From the NCBI GenBank assembly GCA_002373875.1, contig DFKQ01000042.1, positions 1-25,525 of the forward strand: a stretch of 25,525 nt of DNA, given 5' to 3'. Of this stretch, positions 1 to 7,311 are shown piece by piece. Position 1 is the stretch's first letter, and the number at the start of each line of letters is the position of its first letter. The notes beneath the pieces were generated by a model that saw nothing but the letters and a program-made list of their open reading frames with translations, was not told where the DNA came from and ran no database searches. The stretch is from Lachnospiraceae bacterium UBA3641. Its GTDB lineage: Bacteria > Bacillota > Clostridia > Lachnospirales > Lachnospiraceae. The translations under genes and the position numbers were made by a program.

Positions 1-443
1 TCGCACTCTTCCTTGTCGATGATGATCTGGCCCTTCTTATCAAACATAAAGGATACACAGCCCGGCGTACCTACATTACCGTAGCCCTTGGTAAATGCAC
101 TCCTTACATTGGCTGCCGTCCTGTTCTTATTGTCCGTAAGGGCATCAACTATTATGGCTATACCGTTCGGTCCGTAGCCCTCGTATGATACATATTCGTA
201 ATTTACACTGTTGGCATCGCCCGCTGCCTTCTTGATACCGCGATCTATCGTATCATTGGGCATGTTATTGGCCTTGGCCTTGGCGATAACATCCCTAAGC
301 CTGCTGTTGTTGTTGGGGTCCGGACCGCCTTCCTTGACGGCCACGGCGATCTCACGGCCAATTATGGTAAAGATCTTGCCCTTTGCAGCATCGTTTTTCT
401 CTTTCTTATGCTTGATATTTGCGAATTTGGAATGTCCTGACAT
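1..443 (-). CDS. yebC: YebC/PmpR-family DNA-binding regulator (TACO1-like), C-terminus outside window
   Basis: The frame from ATG at 443 reads MSGHSKFANIKHKKEKNDAA, the near-invariant N-terminus of the YebC/TACO1 family, and continues with VGTPGCVSFMFDKKGQI near the window edge. About 147 residues are visible out of the roughly 240 usual for the family, so the C-terminal third is cut off by the window, not by mutation. Members are cytosolic proteins described as transcriptional regulators and, more recently, as translation factors that help ribosomes through difficult proline-containing stretches; the sequence alone does not say which role applies here. An AAGAGG ribosome binding site lies about 7 nt before the start. 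The gene follows alr by 70 nt and has its own promoter candidate in that gap, so it may be a separate unit. Confidence 0.95.
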   Translation of the reverse strand, partial: MSGHSKFANIKHKKEKNDAAKGKIFTIIGREIAVAVKEGGPDPNNNSRLRDVIAKAKANNMPNDTIDRGIKKAAGDANSVNYEYVSYEGYGPNGIAIIVDALTDNKNRTAANVRSAFTKGYGNVGTPGCVSFMFDKKGQIIIDKEEC

Positions 444-480
444 ACTTATACCTCTTACTCTTTTCTATGCACTAACGTTT

Positions 481-509
481 ATAGTAACATTTTTCGAAAT
501 AATTAACAA
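481..509 (-). promoter_or_regulatory. Candidate sigma-A promoter for yebC
   Basis: On the minus strand TTGTTA (504-509) is followed by a 17-bp spacer and TACTAT (481-486). A TG one base before the -10 makes it an extended -10 element. Each hexamer matches the consensus at four of six positions. It sits in the 70-nt gap between the alr stop and the yebC start, and no terminator hairpin was seen in that gap, so read-through from alr is also possible. Confidence 0.45.
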
Positions 510-513
510 TACC

Positions 514-1638
514 TTATACATATTTACGTGGCACCCTGTCGGATATGCCGCATACGAACTCATAGTTAAACCTCCCTGACAGGGTTCCCAGCTCCTCAGC
601 AGTAATGGAATTCCCTCCGCTGTTGCCAAGAAGCACAACCTCGTCATATTCACGGGCATCCGGTATATCGGTAACATCCACCATGAGCTGATCCATACAC
701 ACACGGCCGAGTATAGGAGCCTTCCTTCCCCTTATCAGGACATAGCCCTTATTAGACAGGGATCTGGGATAGCCGTCCGCATAGCCTACGGGTATGGTTG
801 CCACCCTTGTGGGTTTATCCGTTGTATAAATACCGCCGTAGCTTATCTCCCTGCCTGCGGGCAGCTCCTTTATAAAAACGATCGAGCTCTTAAGCGACAT
901 TGCGGGCTCAAGCCTGATGGGCCCCGTTACCTCTTGTCCGGAAGGCGAGAGACCGTACATGGTGATACCGGCCCTTACAAGGTCCATATTGGCTTCCGGC
1001 ATTGTAAGGATCGCCGCAGAATTGGAGCAATGCAGCAGTTCGGGCGACAGCCCTTCCTCTTTACACCTGCGGGTAAAATCAACAAATCTCTTAAGCTGAT
1101 TACCTGCCGGAGTCCTGTCCTCCTCATCGGCCCTTGCAAAGTGCGTAAACATCCCTTCCACATCCAGCATGTCGTAAGAGGCTATCCTTAAGGCGGTCCT
1201 TATTCCTTCTTCATCACAGGGAAGTCCTATCCTTGACATACCTGTGTCGACCTTAATATGTATTTTGCAGTGTTTACCGGCTGCCCTGGCAGCTTCACTG
1301 AGCTGAGCCGCTGTCTCTTCCTTGAATACGGCCGGTCGTACTGACAGCCGTATCATTTCTTCGTAGTTATCGGGAAATGTATATCCCAGGACAAGGATCG
1401 GCTTCCTGATCCCGCCGTTTCTCAGCTTGAAGGCCTCCTCGGCTGTAGCCGTGGCATAACCGAAAACATGCTCTATCTGTTCAAGCCTTACCGCGATCTG
1501 AAGGGCTCCGTGACCGTATCCGTCCGCCTTGATCACGGCAAGCATCTTAGTACCTGCTTTTAGCAGGCCCTCCATGTTCCTTATATTATTCTCAATGGCA
1601 TCGAGAGATATCTCAGCCACAACTCTCTTCTTACTCAT
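514..1638 (-). CDS. alr: Alanine racemase
   Basis: A PLP-dependent enzyme of 374 aa, the usual length, that interconverts L- and D-alanine for peptidoglycan synthesis in the cytosol. The PLP-binding lysine lies in VIKADGYGHGA (K37). The barrel continues with KVDTGMSRIG (129-138) and HCSNSAAIL (203-211). The second catalytic base is the tyrosine of ISYGGIY (Y267), followed by VGYADGYPR (284-292) and GRVCMDQLMVDVT (311-323) in the C-terminal domain. The start ATG overlaps the last 8 nt of the preceding NAD(P)HX repair gene (ATGAGTAA), with GGAGG about 7 nt upstream inside that gene, so the two are translationally coupled. Adjacency of alr to the YjeF-type repair gene is common in Firmicutes. 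All key residues are present, so activity is expected. Confidence 0.97.
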   Translation of the reverse strand: MSKKRVVAEISLDAIENNIRNMEGLLKAGTKMLAVIKADGYGHGALQIAVRLEQIEHVFGYATATAEEAFKLRNGGIRKPILVLGYTFPDNYEEMIRLSVRPAVFKEETAAQLSEAARAAGKHCKIHIKVDTGMSRIGLPCDEEGIRTALRIASYDMLDVEGMFTHFARADEEDRTPAGNQLKRFVDFTRRCKEEGLSPELLHCSNSAAILTMPEANMDLVRAGITMYGLSPSGQEVTGPIRLEPAMSLKSSIVFIKELPAGREISYGGIYTTDKPTRVATIPVGYADGYPRSLSNKGYVLIRGRKAPILGRVCMDQLMVDVTDIPDAREYDEVVLLGNSGGNSITAEELGTLSGRFNYEFVCGISDRVPRKYV

Positions 1639-3142
1639 CTACGGCCTCCAGCAGGGTTTTAAGCTCACCTATAAGACTTGTTGCCATAAGTCCCGACCTG
1701 CCTGTCTTAAGTATGGCGGAATCACCGGCCGACCCATGCAGATAGCAGGCGTAAACCGCCGCATCATAGGCCTTAAGGCCCCTTGCAAGAAAGGCTGCCA
1801 CTATTCCAAAAAGGCAGTCCCCCATCCCGGCCACGGCCATTCCGTTGTTGCCTGTTATGTTGATGCAGCACTCACCGTTCCTTGAAGCGATTATCGTGCG
1901 TGCATCCTTCGTGATACAGGTCAGGTTAAATGTCCTTGCGGTCTCTATTGTCTTATCTATAAGCTCCGTCTTTACCTCTTCCCTGTCCTTTTCCAGAAAA
2001 CGCGCGAACTCACCAACATGGGGAGTGATCACGATATCCCGGTCTATCCCCTTTTTTAGGGTAAGCTTGTATTTCTTAAGGATCACAAGAGCATCCGCAT
2101 CCACCACAAGGGGACCGGATGACTTGAAAAGAGCAAATTCGAAAAGCTCCCTGGCTATTTTATCCTTACCGATACCCGGCCCTATTGCCGTAACATCCGC
2201 CCAGTTCACTGCTTCCGAAAGCTTTCCGTGATCTATCGTGTCGTCATATGTGTCAACCATGGCTTCGGGAAGCTTCTCATTTATCAGCTGTCTGTTGGCC
2301 TTATGGGTAAAGACCCTCACCATTCCGGCACCTGCCTTAAAGCAGGATAAGGCTGCCAGGTACGCGCATCCTCCCATTGCTTCGCTTCCTGCGATTATAA
2401 GGACCTTGCCGAAGGTTCCCTTATTTGAATGATCCGGCCTCTTAAGACCCTTTACGGACACGAAATCCTTCTTCGTAATAAACTTAAGGGACGGTTTTTC
2501 TTCTCCAAGGGACAGGTCGGTCACCCCAATATTGGCCAGCATGATCCTGCCCGCGTATTCCGCTCCGGGATACATAAGAAGTCCCCTTTTATAATAAGCG
2601 AAGGTCACGGTCATGTCAGCCCTGATGGCAGCTCCCATAACTTCACCTGTGGTCGCATTTATGCCTGAGGGTATATCAACGGATACTATTTTCGTTCCAT
2701 TCTCTTTGAAGGAATTAATACCCTCTATAAAGGCTATTGTATCCCTCTCAAGATCACGGTTGAGTCCTATACCGAATATGGCATCGATTATAAGTGAATA
2801 TTCATCATCCTTTACGGATGACCGTATAGGAATGCCGTAGCTCTTGACACTCTCGAAATTTTGCATGGTTTCGGGACTCATGTGAACAGGCGATCCTGCA
2901 AGAAGTATATCAACCCTAACCTTGCGTTCATGCAAAAGACGGGCGATTGCAAACCCGTCACCCCCGTTATTTCCCGATCCGCAAACAACAAGAACACGTT
3001 TCAGGCTGAACTTATCATGAATGATGGCCGCCACAAACTTAAGGGCAGCCCTCTCCATGAGCACCTCGGAGGGAACATGGAAGTTCCTTATTGTGTACTC
3101 ATCGGCATTTTTCATTTCTTCGGCGGTAAGTATATATTCCAA
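1631..3142 (-). CDS. nnr: Bifunctional NAD(P)H-hydrate epimerase / ADP-dependent NAD(P)HX dehydratase
   Basis: A 503-aa fusion that repairs damaged, hydrated NADH and NADPH. The N-terminal YjeF epimerase half (about 1-215) shows VVCGSGNNGGDGF (52-64), DAIFGIGLNRDL (120-131) and VDIPSGINATTGEVMG (155-170). The C-terminal carbohydrate-kinase-like dehydratase half (about 225-500) shows KGTFGKVLIIAGS (241-253), AIGPGIGK (319-326), VVDADAL (346-352), ITPHVGEFARFL (372-383) and the GNNGMAVAGMGD stretch ending in the catalytic Asp (D442). The start is a TTG; its AAAGGAAG binding site lies inside the last codons of the upstream coiled-coil gene, which ends 2 nt before the TTG. It overlaps alr by 8 nt downstream. 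Position after rex fits a nicotinamide-redox theme, although nnr-alr neighbours occur widely without rex. Confidence 0.95.
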   Translation of the reverse strand: MEYILTAEEMKNADEYTIRNFHVPSEVLMERAALKFVAAIIHDKFSLKRVLVVCGSGNNGGDGFAIARLLHERKVRVDILLAGSPVHMSPETMQNFESVKSYGIPIRSSVKDDEYSLIIDAIFGIGLNRDLERDTIAFIEGINSFKENGTKIVSVDIPSGINATTGEVMGAAIRADMTVTFAYYKRGLLMYPGAEYAGRIMLANIGVTDLSLGEEKPSLKFITKKDFVSVKGLKRPDHSNKGTFGKVLIIAGSEAMGGCAYLAALSCFKAGAGMVRVFTHKANRQLINEKLPEAMVDTYDDTIDHGKLSEAVNWADVTAIGPGIGKDKIARELFEFALFKSSGPLVVDADALVILKKYKLTLKKGIDRDIVITPHVGEFARFLEKDREEVKTELIDKTIETARTFNLTCITKDARTIIASRNGECCINITGNNGMAVAGMGDCLFGIVAAFLARGLKAYDAAVYACYLHGSAGDSAILKTGRSGLMATSLIGELKTLLEAVDE

Positions 3143-3144
3143 AT

Positions 3145-3801
3145 CTATTCTTCCTTTTTCTCGGTCTTCTCTGTATTTCCGGTTTCTTCCTTCTGCTCCG
3201 GCTTCTTAAGTGTCGGCTCGTAACGAAGGTCGAATATCTCCATTACCTCCGGCCCGAAAATATCATGCATGTAGGTATACAGGTCGGCATTCTGGAATTC
3301 CTTCTCCTGCTTTTTGATGATATTCTTCTTAAGCTGTATCCTTACATCATGTATCCAGTCCGCTATCTTTTCGATCTCGTCGGTATTTACGGACATGGTC
3401 TCGTAGCATAAGGCCATGGTCTTAAGCATAAGCTCCTTGTTGACGCTGTCGATCTGCCTGGGAAGCTCAAGAAGCTCATCCTCCAGCGCATCTATCTTAT
3501 CATTCGATTCATTTATAAGTCGCTTGCTGTCACTTACCTTCTTCTCGGTTTTAACATCCGATTCATCCATAGAGCTCACGATATTGTTCATAAGCTCACT
3601 CTTGACCTTCTTAATGCTCTTGATCTCCGTGTTGATCCTTCCCTGTTTTTTAAGAAGCTCTGTCAGCTCCTTCTCCAGCTTCTCGATCTCGGGAGTTATA
3701 CCCGCCTTCTTGAAGAGCTGATGCCATTTACTGTCAAGGATCAGTACCGGTATTCGTTTGTCAGCCAGCGCGGCCTTGAATTTCTCCTCGGATATAGGCA
3801 T
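3145..3801 (-). CDS. Predicted cytosolic coiled-coil protein of unknown function
   Basis: A 218-aa protein that I do not recognise as a characterised family. It has no signal peptide or membrane segment. Residues about 36-115 are a long heptad-like, Lys/Glu-rich helix (IEKLEKELTELLKKQ and onward to DALEDELLELPRQ), interrupted near 80 by a charged SMDESDVKTEKKVSD stretch. A more globular region follows (about 120-200, with ADWIHDVRIQLKK and TYMHDIFGPEVMEIFDLRYEP) and then a low-complexity, highly charged tail rich in K, E and T. The ATG has a GGAGG site 5 nt upstream. It is 18 nt after rex and 2 nt before the TTG of nnr, so it belongs to the same transcript. A scaffold or adaptor role is possible, but nothing in the sequence identifies a partner. 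Confidence 0.85.
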   Translation of the reverse strand: MPISEEKFKAALADKRIPVLILDSKWHQLFKKAGITPEIEKLEKELTELLKKQGRINTEIKSIKKVKSELMNNIVSSMDESDVKTEKKVSDSKRLINESNDKIDALEDELLELPRQIDSVNKELMLKTMALCYETMSVNTDEIEKIADWIHDVRIQLKKNIIKKQEKEFQNADLYTYMHDIFGPEVMEIFDLRYEPTLKKPEQKEETGNTEKTEKKEE

Positions 3802-3819
3802 GTCAACCTCCTATCCCCT

Positions 3820-4455
3820 TTACTTATCCTGCTTTTTACTTATGTTATACGATAATCTCATGAGGCTCTCAGACAGATGTACATTCTCAACCTCTACATT
3901 GTCCGGAACATTAAGATCTATATGAGCGAAATTCCATATACCCCTTATCCCGTAAGAAACAAGCTCCCTGGCCACCTTCGCGGCACCTGACTTGGGGATC
4001 GTAAGGACTGCGATATCTATATCATTCTCCTTCATGAAGGCTTCTATTTCATCCATTGGCCTTACTCTGATGCCCCGTATGACCTTACCGTATATGGCCT
4101 CATTCTGATCGAATATCCCCTTTATGATAAAGCCTCTCTTCTCGAAATTCACATAATTCGCAAGAGCCTGCCCCAGATTGCCTGCCCCTATGAGGATGAG
4201 GTTATGCTTGCGGTCAAGCCCCAGGATATTTCCTATCTCATCGTACAGATACTTAACATTATATCCGTAACCCTGTTGCCCGAATCCACCGAAATTGTTA
4301 AGATCCTGCCTGATCTGACTGGCCGTGACCCTCATCAGCTCGGACAGCTCCTGTGAGGATATCCTCTCAACCCCTTCATCGTTCAGTTCACCCAGGTATC
4401 TGTAATATCTGGGCAGCCGGCTTATGACAGCCTTGGATATGTCCCTTGCTTCCAC
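3820..4455 (-). CDS. rex: Redox-sensing transcriptional repressor Rex
   Basis: A 211-aa repressor that senses the NADH/NAD+ ratio and in Firmicutes releases fermentation and reductant-disposal genes when NADH is high. The N-terminal winged helix (about 1-78) has the typical SRLPRYYRYL and the recognition region VTASQIRQDLNNFGGFGQQG (43-62). A Rossmann domain follows with GAGNLG (90-95) in LILIGAGNLGQALANY, then IRVRPMDEIEAF and WNFAHIDLNVP, and the C-terminal domain-swapped helix (SESLMRLSYNI). Translation starts at GTG (4453-4455), preceded by GGGGAG; no in-frame ATG gives a better fit. It lies 16 nt after the isocitrate dehydrogenase gene and 18 nt before the coiled-coil gene. I found no convincing full Rex operator (TTGTTAA-type dyad) in this window, so its local targets are unknown. 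Confidence 0.96.
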   Translation of the reverse strand: MEARDISKAVISRLPRYYRYLGELNDEGVERISSQELSELMRVTASQIRQDLNNFGGFGQQGYGYNVKYLYDEIGNILGLDRKHNLILIGAGNLGQALANYVNFEKRGFIIKGIFDQNEAIYGKVIRGIRVRPMDEIEAFMKENDIDIAVLTIPKSGAAKVARELVSYGIRGIWNFAHIDLNVPDNVEVENVHLSESLMRLSYNISKKQDK

Positions 4456-4471
4456 CTTGTCTCCCCTGATG

Positions 4472-5683
4472 TTAATCCATTGCTTCCAGTGTCTTCCTTA
4501 TAGCCCTGATAAAATCAAGACTGTTAAGGACCGTAGGAGAATCAAGCGTGGTTATAAGCGCCAGATCTTTGGTCATCTTACCTGATTCGATCGTCTCTAT
4601 GGTTGCCTTCTCAAGCTTACCGGCAAAGCTTACAAGCTCATCAAGTCCGTCAAGCTCGCCCCTCTTCCTTAAGGCCCCTGTCCATGCGAAGATCGTGGCT
4701 ACCGAATTGGTTGATGTTTCCTCACCCTTTAAGTACTTGTAATAATGACGTTGAACCGTTCCATGGGCAGCCTCATACTCGTAAACACCGGCAGGCGATA
4801 CGAGGACCGATGTCATCATGGCCAGTGAACCGAAGGCTGATGATACCATATCGCTCATCACATCTCCGTCATAATTCTTGCAGGCCCATATCATGCCGCC
4901 CTCAGACCTCATGATCCTTGCCACTATATCATCGATCAGGGTGTAGAAGAACTCTATTCCCGCCTCTTCGAACTTATCCTTATATTCATTCTCATATATC
5001 CCTGCAAACACATCCTTGAAATGATGATCGTACTTCTTGGAGATGGTGTCCTTGGCACCGAACCACAGATCCTGCCTGCGATCGAGTGCATAATTGAAGC
5101 AGCATCTGGCGAAGGCTTCAATAGAAGGTGTGCAGTTATGTACTCCCTGGATCACCCCTCCCTTATCATCAAAGTCATGTATAAGCTGCCTTGTTTCCTT
5201 ACCGTCAGGCGAGGTAAATACAAGCTCCGCCTTGCCAGCTCCTTCCACATGCATCTCGGAATTAAGGTAGATATCGCCGTAGGCATGCCTTGCGATCGTA
5301 ATGGGCTTCTTCCAGTTCTTAACATAAGGCTCGATCCCCTTTACTATAATGGGAGCACGGAAAACAGTTCCGTTAAGCATTGCACGGATGGTTCCGTTGG
5401 GACTCTTCCACATCTCCTTAAGGTCATACTCCTTAACCCTTGCCGCATTGGGCGTGATGGTAGCGCACTTAACGGCAACCCCGTACTTCTCTGTAGCCCT
5501 TGCCGACTCCCTGGTTACCTCGTCGTTCGTCTCATTCCTGTGCTTAAGACCCAGATCGTAGTATTCCGTCTTAAGCTCGATAAATGGTGTAAGCAGCTCA
5601 TCCTTTATCATCTGCCACAATATTCTGGTCATTTCATCCCCGTCCATCTCGACGATTGGGGTCTTCATGGTAATCTTGTTCAT
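4472..5683 (-). CDS. icd: NADP-dependent isocitrate dehydrogenase (eukaryotic-like dimeric type)
   Basis: Oxidatively decarboxylates isocitrate to 2-oxoglutarate with NADP+. From the first of two ATGs the protein is 404 aa. It shows MDGDEMTRILW (14-24), the substrate loop SPNGTIRAMLNGTVFRAPI (95-113), TIARHAYGDIY with the catalytic Tyr (130-140), AKDTISKKYD with the catalytic Lys (K212), IDDIVARIM with a metal Asp (251-259) and NYDGDVMSDM (271-280). AAHGTVQRHY (307-316) and KGEETSTNSVA match the NADP+ pocket of the dimeric eukaryotic-like subfamily rather than the E. coli Icd type. Two tandem ATGs exist; the second (5681-5683) sits 5 nt from AAGGAG and is preferred, the first only 2 nt. It follows the probable citrate synthase by about 110 nt with no clear promoter or terminator between, consistent with one glutamate-supply operon. 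Confidence 0.95.
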   Translation of the reverse strand: MNKITMKTPIVEMDGDEMTRILWQMIKDELLTPFIELKTEYYDLGLKHRNETNDEVTRESARATEKYGVAVKCATITPNAARVKEYDLKEMWKSPNGTIRAMLNGTVFRAPIIVKGIEPYVKNWKKPITIARHAYGDIYLNSEMHVEGAGKAELVFTSPDGKETRQLIHDFDDKGGVIQGVHNCTPSIEAFARCCFNYALDRRQDLWFGAKDTISKKYDHHFKDVFAGIYENEYKDKFEEAGIEFFYTLIDDIVARIMRSEGGMIWACKNYDGDVMSDMVSSAFGSLAMMTSVLVSPAGVYEYEAAHGTVQRHYYKYLKGEETSTNSVATIFAWTGALRKRGELDGLDELVSFAGKLEKATIETIESGKMTKDLALITTLDSPTVLNSLDFIRAIRKTLEAMD

Positions 5684-5768
5684 CATCTCTCCTTACTCAT
5701 GGTATTTATGCTTTATCCCTGTTGCTTTTATTTTTTGTTGCTATGTCCTTGCTTATGCAGCCGCCTTA

Positions 5769-5795
5769 TGTCATCCTGAGCGGAGCGAAGGATCT
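5769..5795 (-). repeat. Short REP-like interspersed motif next to the citrate synthase stop codon
   Basis: On the plus strand this 27-bp stretch contains GAGCGGAGCGAAGG flanked by ATCCT and AGGAT arms, so it can fold into a 5-bp hairpin with an 11-nt loop. The same word is familiar from many unrelated bacterial genomes, where it causes the spurious translations ILSGAKDL and HPERSEGS; that is recalled knowledge, not something this single copy can prove. It begins 1 nt after the stop codon of the upstream gene and lies in the 110-nt gap before icd. No U-tract follows on the transcribed strand, so it is unlikely to be an intrinsic terminator. Confidence 0.45.
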
Positions 5796-5796
5796 T

Positions 5797-7221
5797 TCAC
5801 TTTCTCTGACCGCCCTTCATAACCTTCATCTGCGGAAGCCCCAGATCAGTGCATGTCTGGGATATGATGCTTACCAGCTCATCATTTGTCATTACCGTAA
5901 CACGTCCGTCCTCATATTCGCTGTCAACGATCTCCTTGATACGCTTAACAAGGGGTGAATTCTTATCTACGTGCTCATCCGCCGGCAGCTTGTAATAAGT
6001 ATTGATCCAGTGGGCTATACCGGCAAGACCCGATGTATTGGAAACCGCACACAGTACGGGCCTGTTAAGAAACTTCTCGGTATCGAAGATATTGTATATC
6101 TCCTCATTCTTAAGTAGTCCGTCCGCATGTATCCCAGCCCTGGTGACATTGAAGTTCTCACCAACGAAGGGAGTCCTCGGAGGGATCTTATAGCCGATCT
6201 CCTTCTCGTAATACTCGGCAAGCTCAGTGATGATAGTTGTATCCATTCCGTTAAGGTCGCCCTTAAGCTGGGCGTATTCGAATACCATGGCCTCAAGGGG
6301 GGTATTGCCTGTTCTCTCACCGATACCGAAGAGTGAGCAGTTGACTCCCGAGCATCCGTACAGCCATGCTGTTGTCGAATTGGATACAGCCTTGTAGAAA
6401 TCATTGTGCCCGTGCCACTCAAGCAGATGGGGGTCTACTCCGGCATGCTTGTTAAGACCGTATATGATACCCTGTACCGACCTGGGAATGACCGCGCCGG
6501 CATAATTGACTCCGTAACCCATGGTGTCGCAGGCACGTATCTTAATGGGTATCTTATATTCCTCCATGAGCCTCATAAGTTCAAGGCAGAACGGGATCAC
6601 GTATCCATATATATCGGCTCTGGTTATGTCCTCAAGATGGCACCTGGGACTGATTCCCTCCTCAAGGCAGTCCTTGACTATATTAAGGTAATGATCCATG
6701 GCCTGACGCCTGTTCATTTTAAGCTTGTAGAAGATATGGTAATCGGAGCAGGATACGAGTATTCCCGTCTCCTTCATGCCTATTTCCCTGACCAGCTTGA
6801 AATCCTCCTTGCTCGCCCTGATCCAGGAGGTTATCTCGGGGAACTGGTATCCCCTCTCCATACATTTATATACCGCATCCCTGTCCTTCTTGCTGTAGAG
6901 GAAGAACTCCGATGCCCTTATCATTCCGTTGGGTCCGCCCAGCTTATGAAGGTAATCATATATGGTGACGATCTGCTCAGTCGTATACGGAGCCCTGCTC
7001 TGCTGGCCGTCCCTGAAAGTTGTGTCCGTTATCCATATCTCCTTTGGCATATTATGGGGGACGATACGGTCGTTAAATGCTATCTTTGGAACTTCCTCGT
7101 AAGGGAACAGATTCCTGAATACATTGGGAGTTTCCACATCTGCCAGAATGTACATATACTCTTCCAGCTCCAGCAGATTATTCTTCGGGTTCATCCTTAC
7201 AACCCTGTTTTCTGTTTTCAT
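5797..7221 (-). CDS. Probable Re-citrate synthase (isopropylmalate/homocitrate synthase family)
   Basis: A 474-aa member of the HMGL-like acyl-transfer family (citramalate, isopropylmalate and homocitrate synthases). It has ITDTTFRDGQQ (64-74) with the catalytic Arg-Asp, HLEDITRADIYG (195-206), the metal-binding EWHGHND (268-274), FGIGERTGNTPLE (298-310) and RAGIHADGLL (361-370). There is no LeuA-type regulatory C-terminal domain, which argues against ordinary isopropylmalate synthase. Residues 30-80 match what I recall of the Re-citrate synthase group first shown in Clostridium kluyveri, where genes of this type sit beside isocitrate dehydrogenase. Here icd follows directly, and no Si-type citrate synthase or aconitase is in the window. 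The ATG has AGAGGT 8 nt upstream. The most likely reaction is acetyl-CoA + oxaloacetate to citrate for glutamate synthesis; homocitrate synthase is the alternative. Confidence 0.78.
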   Translation of the reverse strand: MKTENRVVRMNPKNNLLELEEYMYILADVETPNVFRNLFPYEEVPKIAFNDRIVPHNMPKEIWITDTTFRDGQQSRAPYTTEQIVTIYDYLHKLGGPNGMIRASEFFLYSKKDRDAVYKCMERGYQFPEITSWIRASKEDFKLVREIGMKETGILVSCSDYHIFYKLKMNRRQAMDHYLNIVKDCLEEGISPRCHLEDITRADIYGYVIPFCLELMRLMEEYKIPIKIRACDTMGYGVNYAGAVIPRSVQGIIYGLNKHAGVDPHLLEWHGHNDFYKAVSNSTTAWLYGCSGVNCSLFGIGERTGNTPLEAMVFEYAQLKGDLNGMDTTIITELAEYYEKEIGYKIPPRTPFVGENFNVTRAGIHADGLLKNEEIYNIFDTEKFLNRPVLCAVSNTSGLAGIAHWINTYYKLPADEHVDKNSPLVKRIKEIVDSEYEDGRVTVMTNDELVSIISQTCTDLGLPQMKVMKGGQRK

Positions 7222-7283
7222 ATGATTTTACCTCTTTTTTTATGTGCTGCCTGAACAGTCACATGTTTTCTTCACAATAGAAC

Positions 7284-7311
7284 ATTATAACTGCAAATGA
7301 TCAATTTGCAA
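7284..7311 (-). promoter_or_regulatory. Promoter of the citrate synthase-icd-rex run with an internal dyad
   Basis: On the minus strand TTGCAA (7306-7311) is followed by a 16-bp spacer and a perfect TATAAT (7284-7289). A 7-bp perfect inverted repeat, TGCAAAT-N5-ATTTGCA (7292-7310), overlaps most of the -35 and fills the spacer, which is the usual place for a repressor operator. The -35 lies inside the last codons of the upstream LRR gene. The same dyad could alternatively be a weak terminator of that gene, but no U-tract follows it. Confidence 0.5.

Noticed and set aside
495..512. TTGTTAA half-site resembling half of a Rex operator upstream of yebC
   Set aside because: The matching TTAACAA half is absent on the other side, so there is no dyad; the word is better explained as a -35 box.
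5021..5779. Plus-strand 252-codon open frame opposite icd
   Set aside because: It lies entirely antisense to a clear isocitrate dehydrogenase gene, its product has no recognisable motif, and its composition is that of a complement of coding sequence.
6406..7254. Plus-strand 282-codon open frame opposite the citrate synthase gene
   Set aside because: Antisense shadow of a well-supported gene; no ribosome binding site or family resemblance.
7284..7311. Citrate synthase promoter dyad as a Rex site
   Set aside because: The arms are TGCAAAT/ATTTGCA with a 5-bp centre, unlike the TTGTTAA-N4-TTAACAA pattern known for clostridial Rex.
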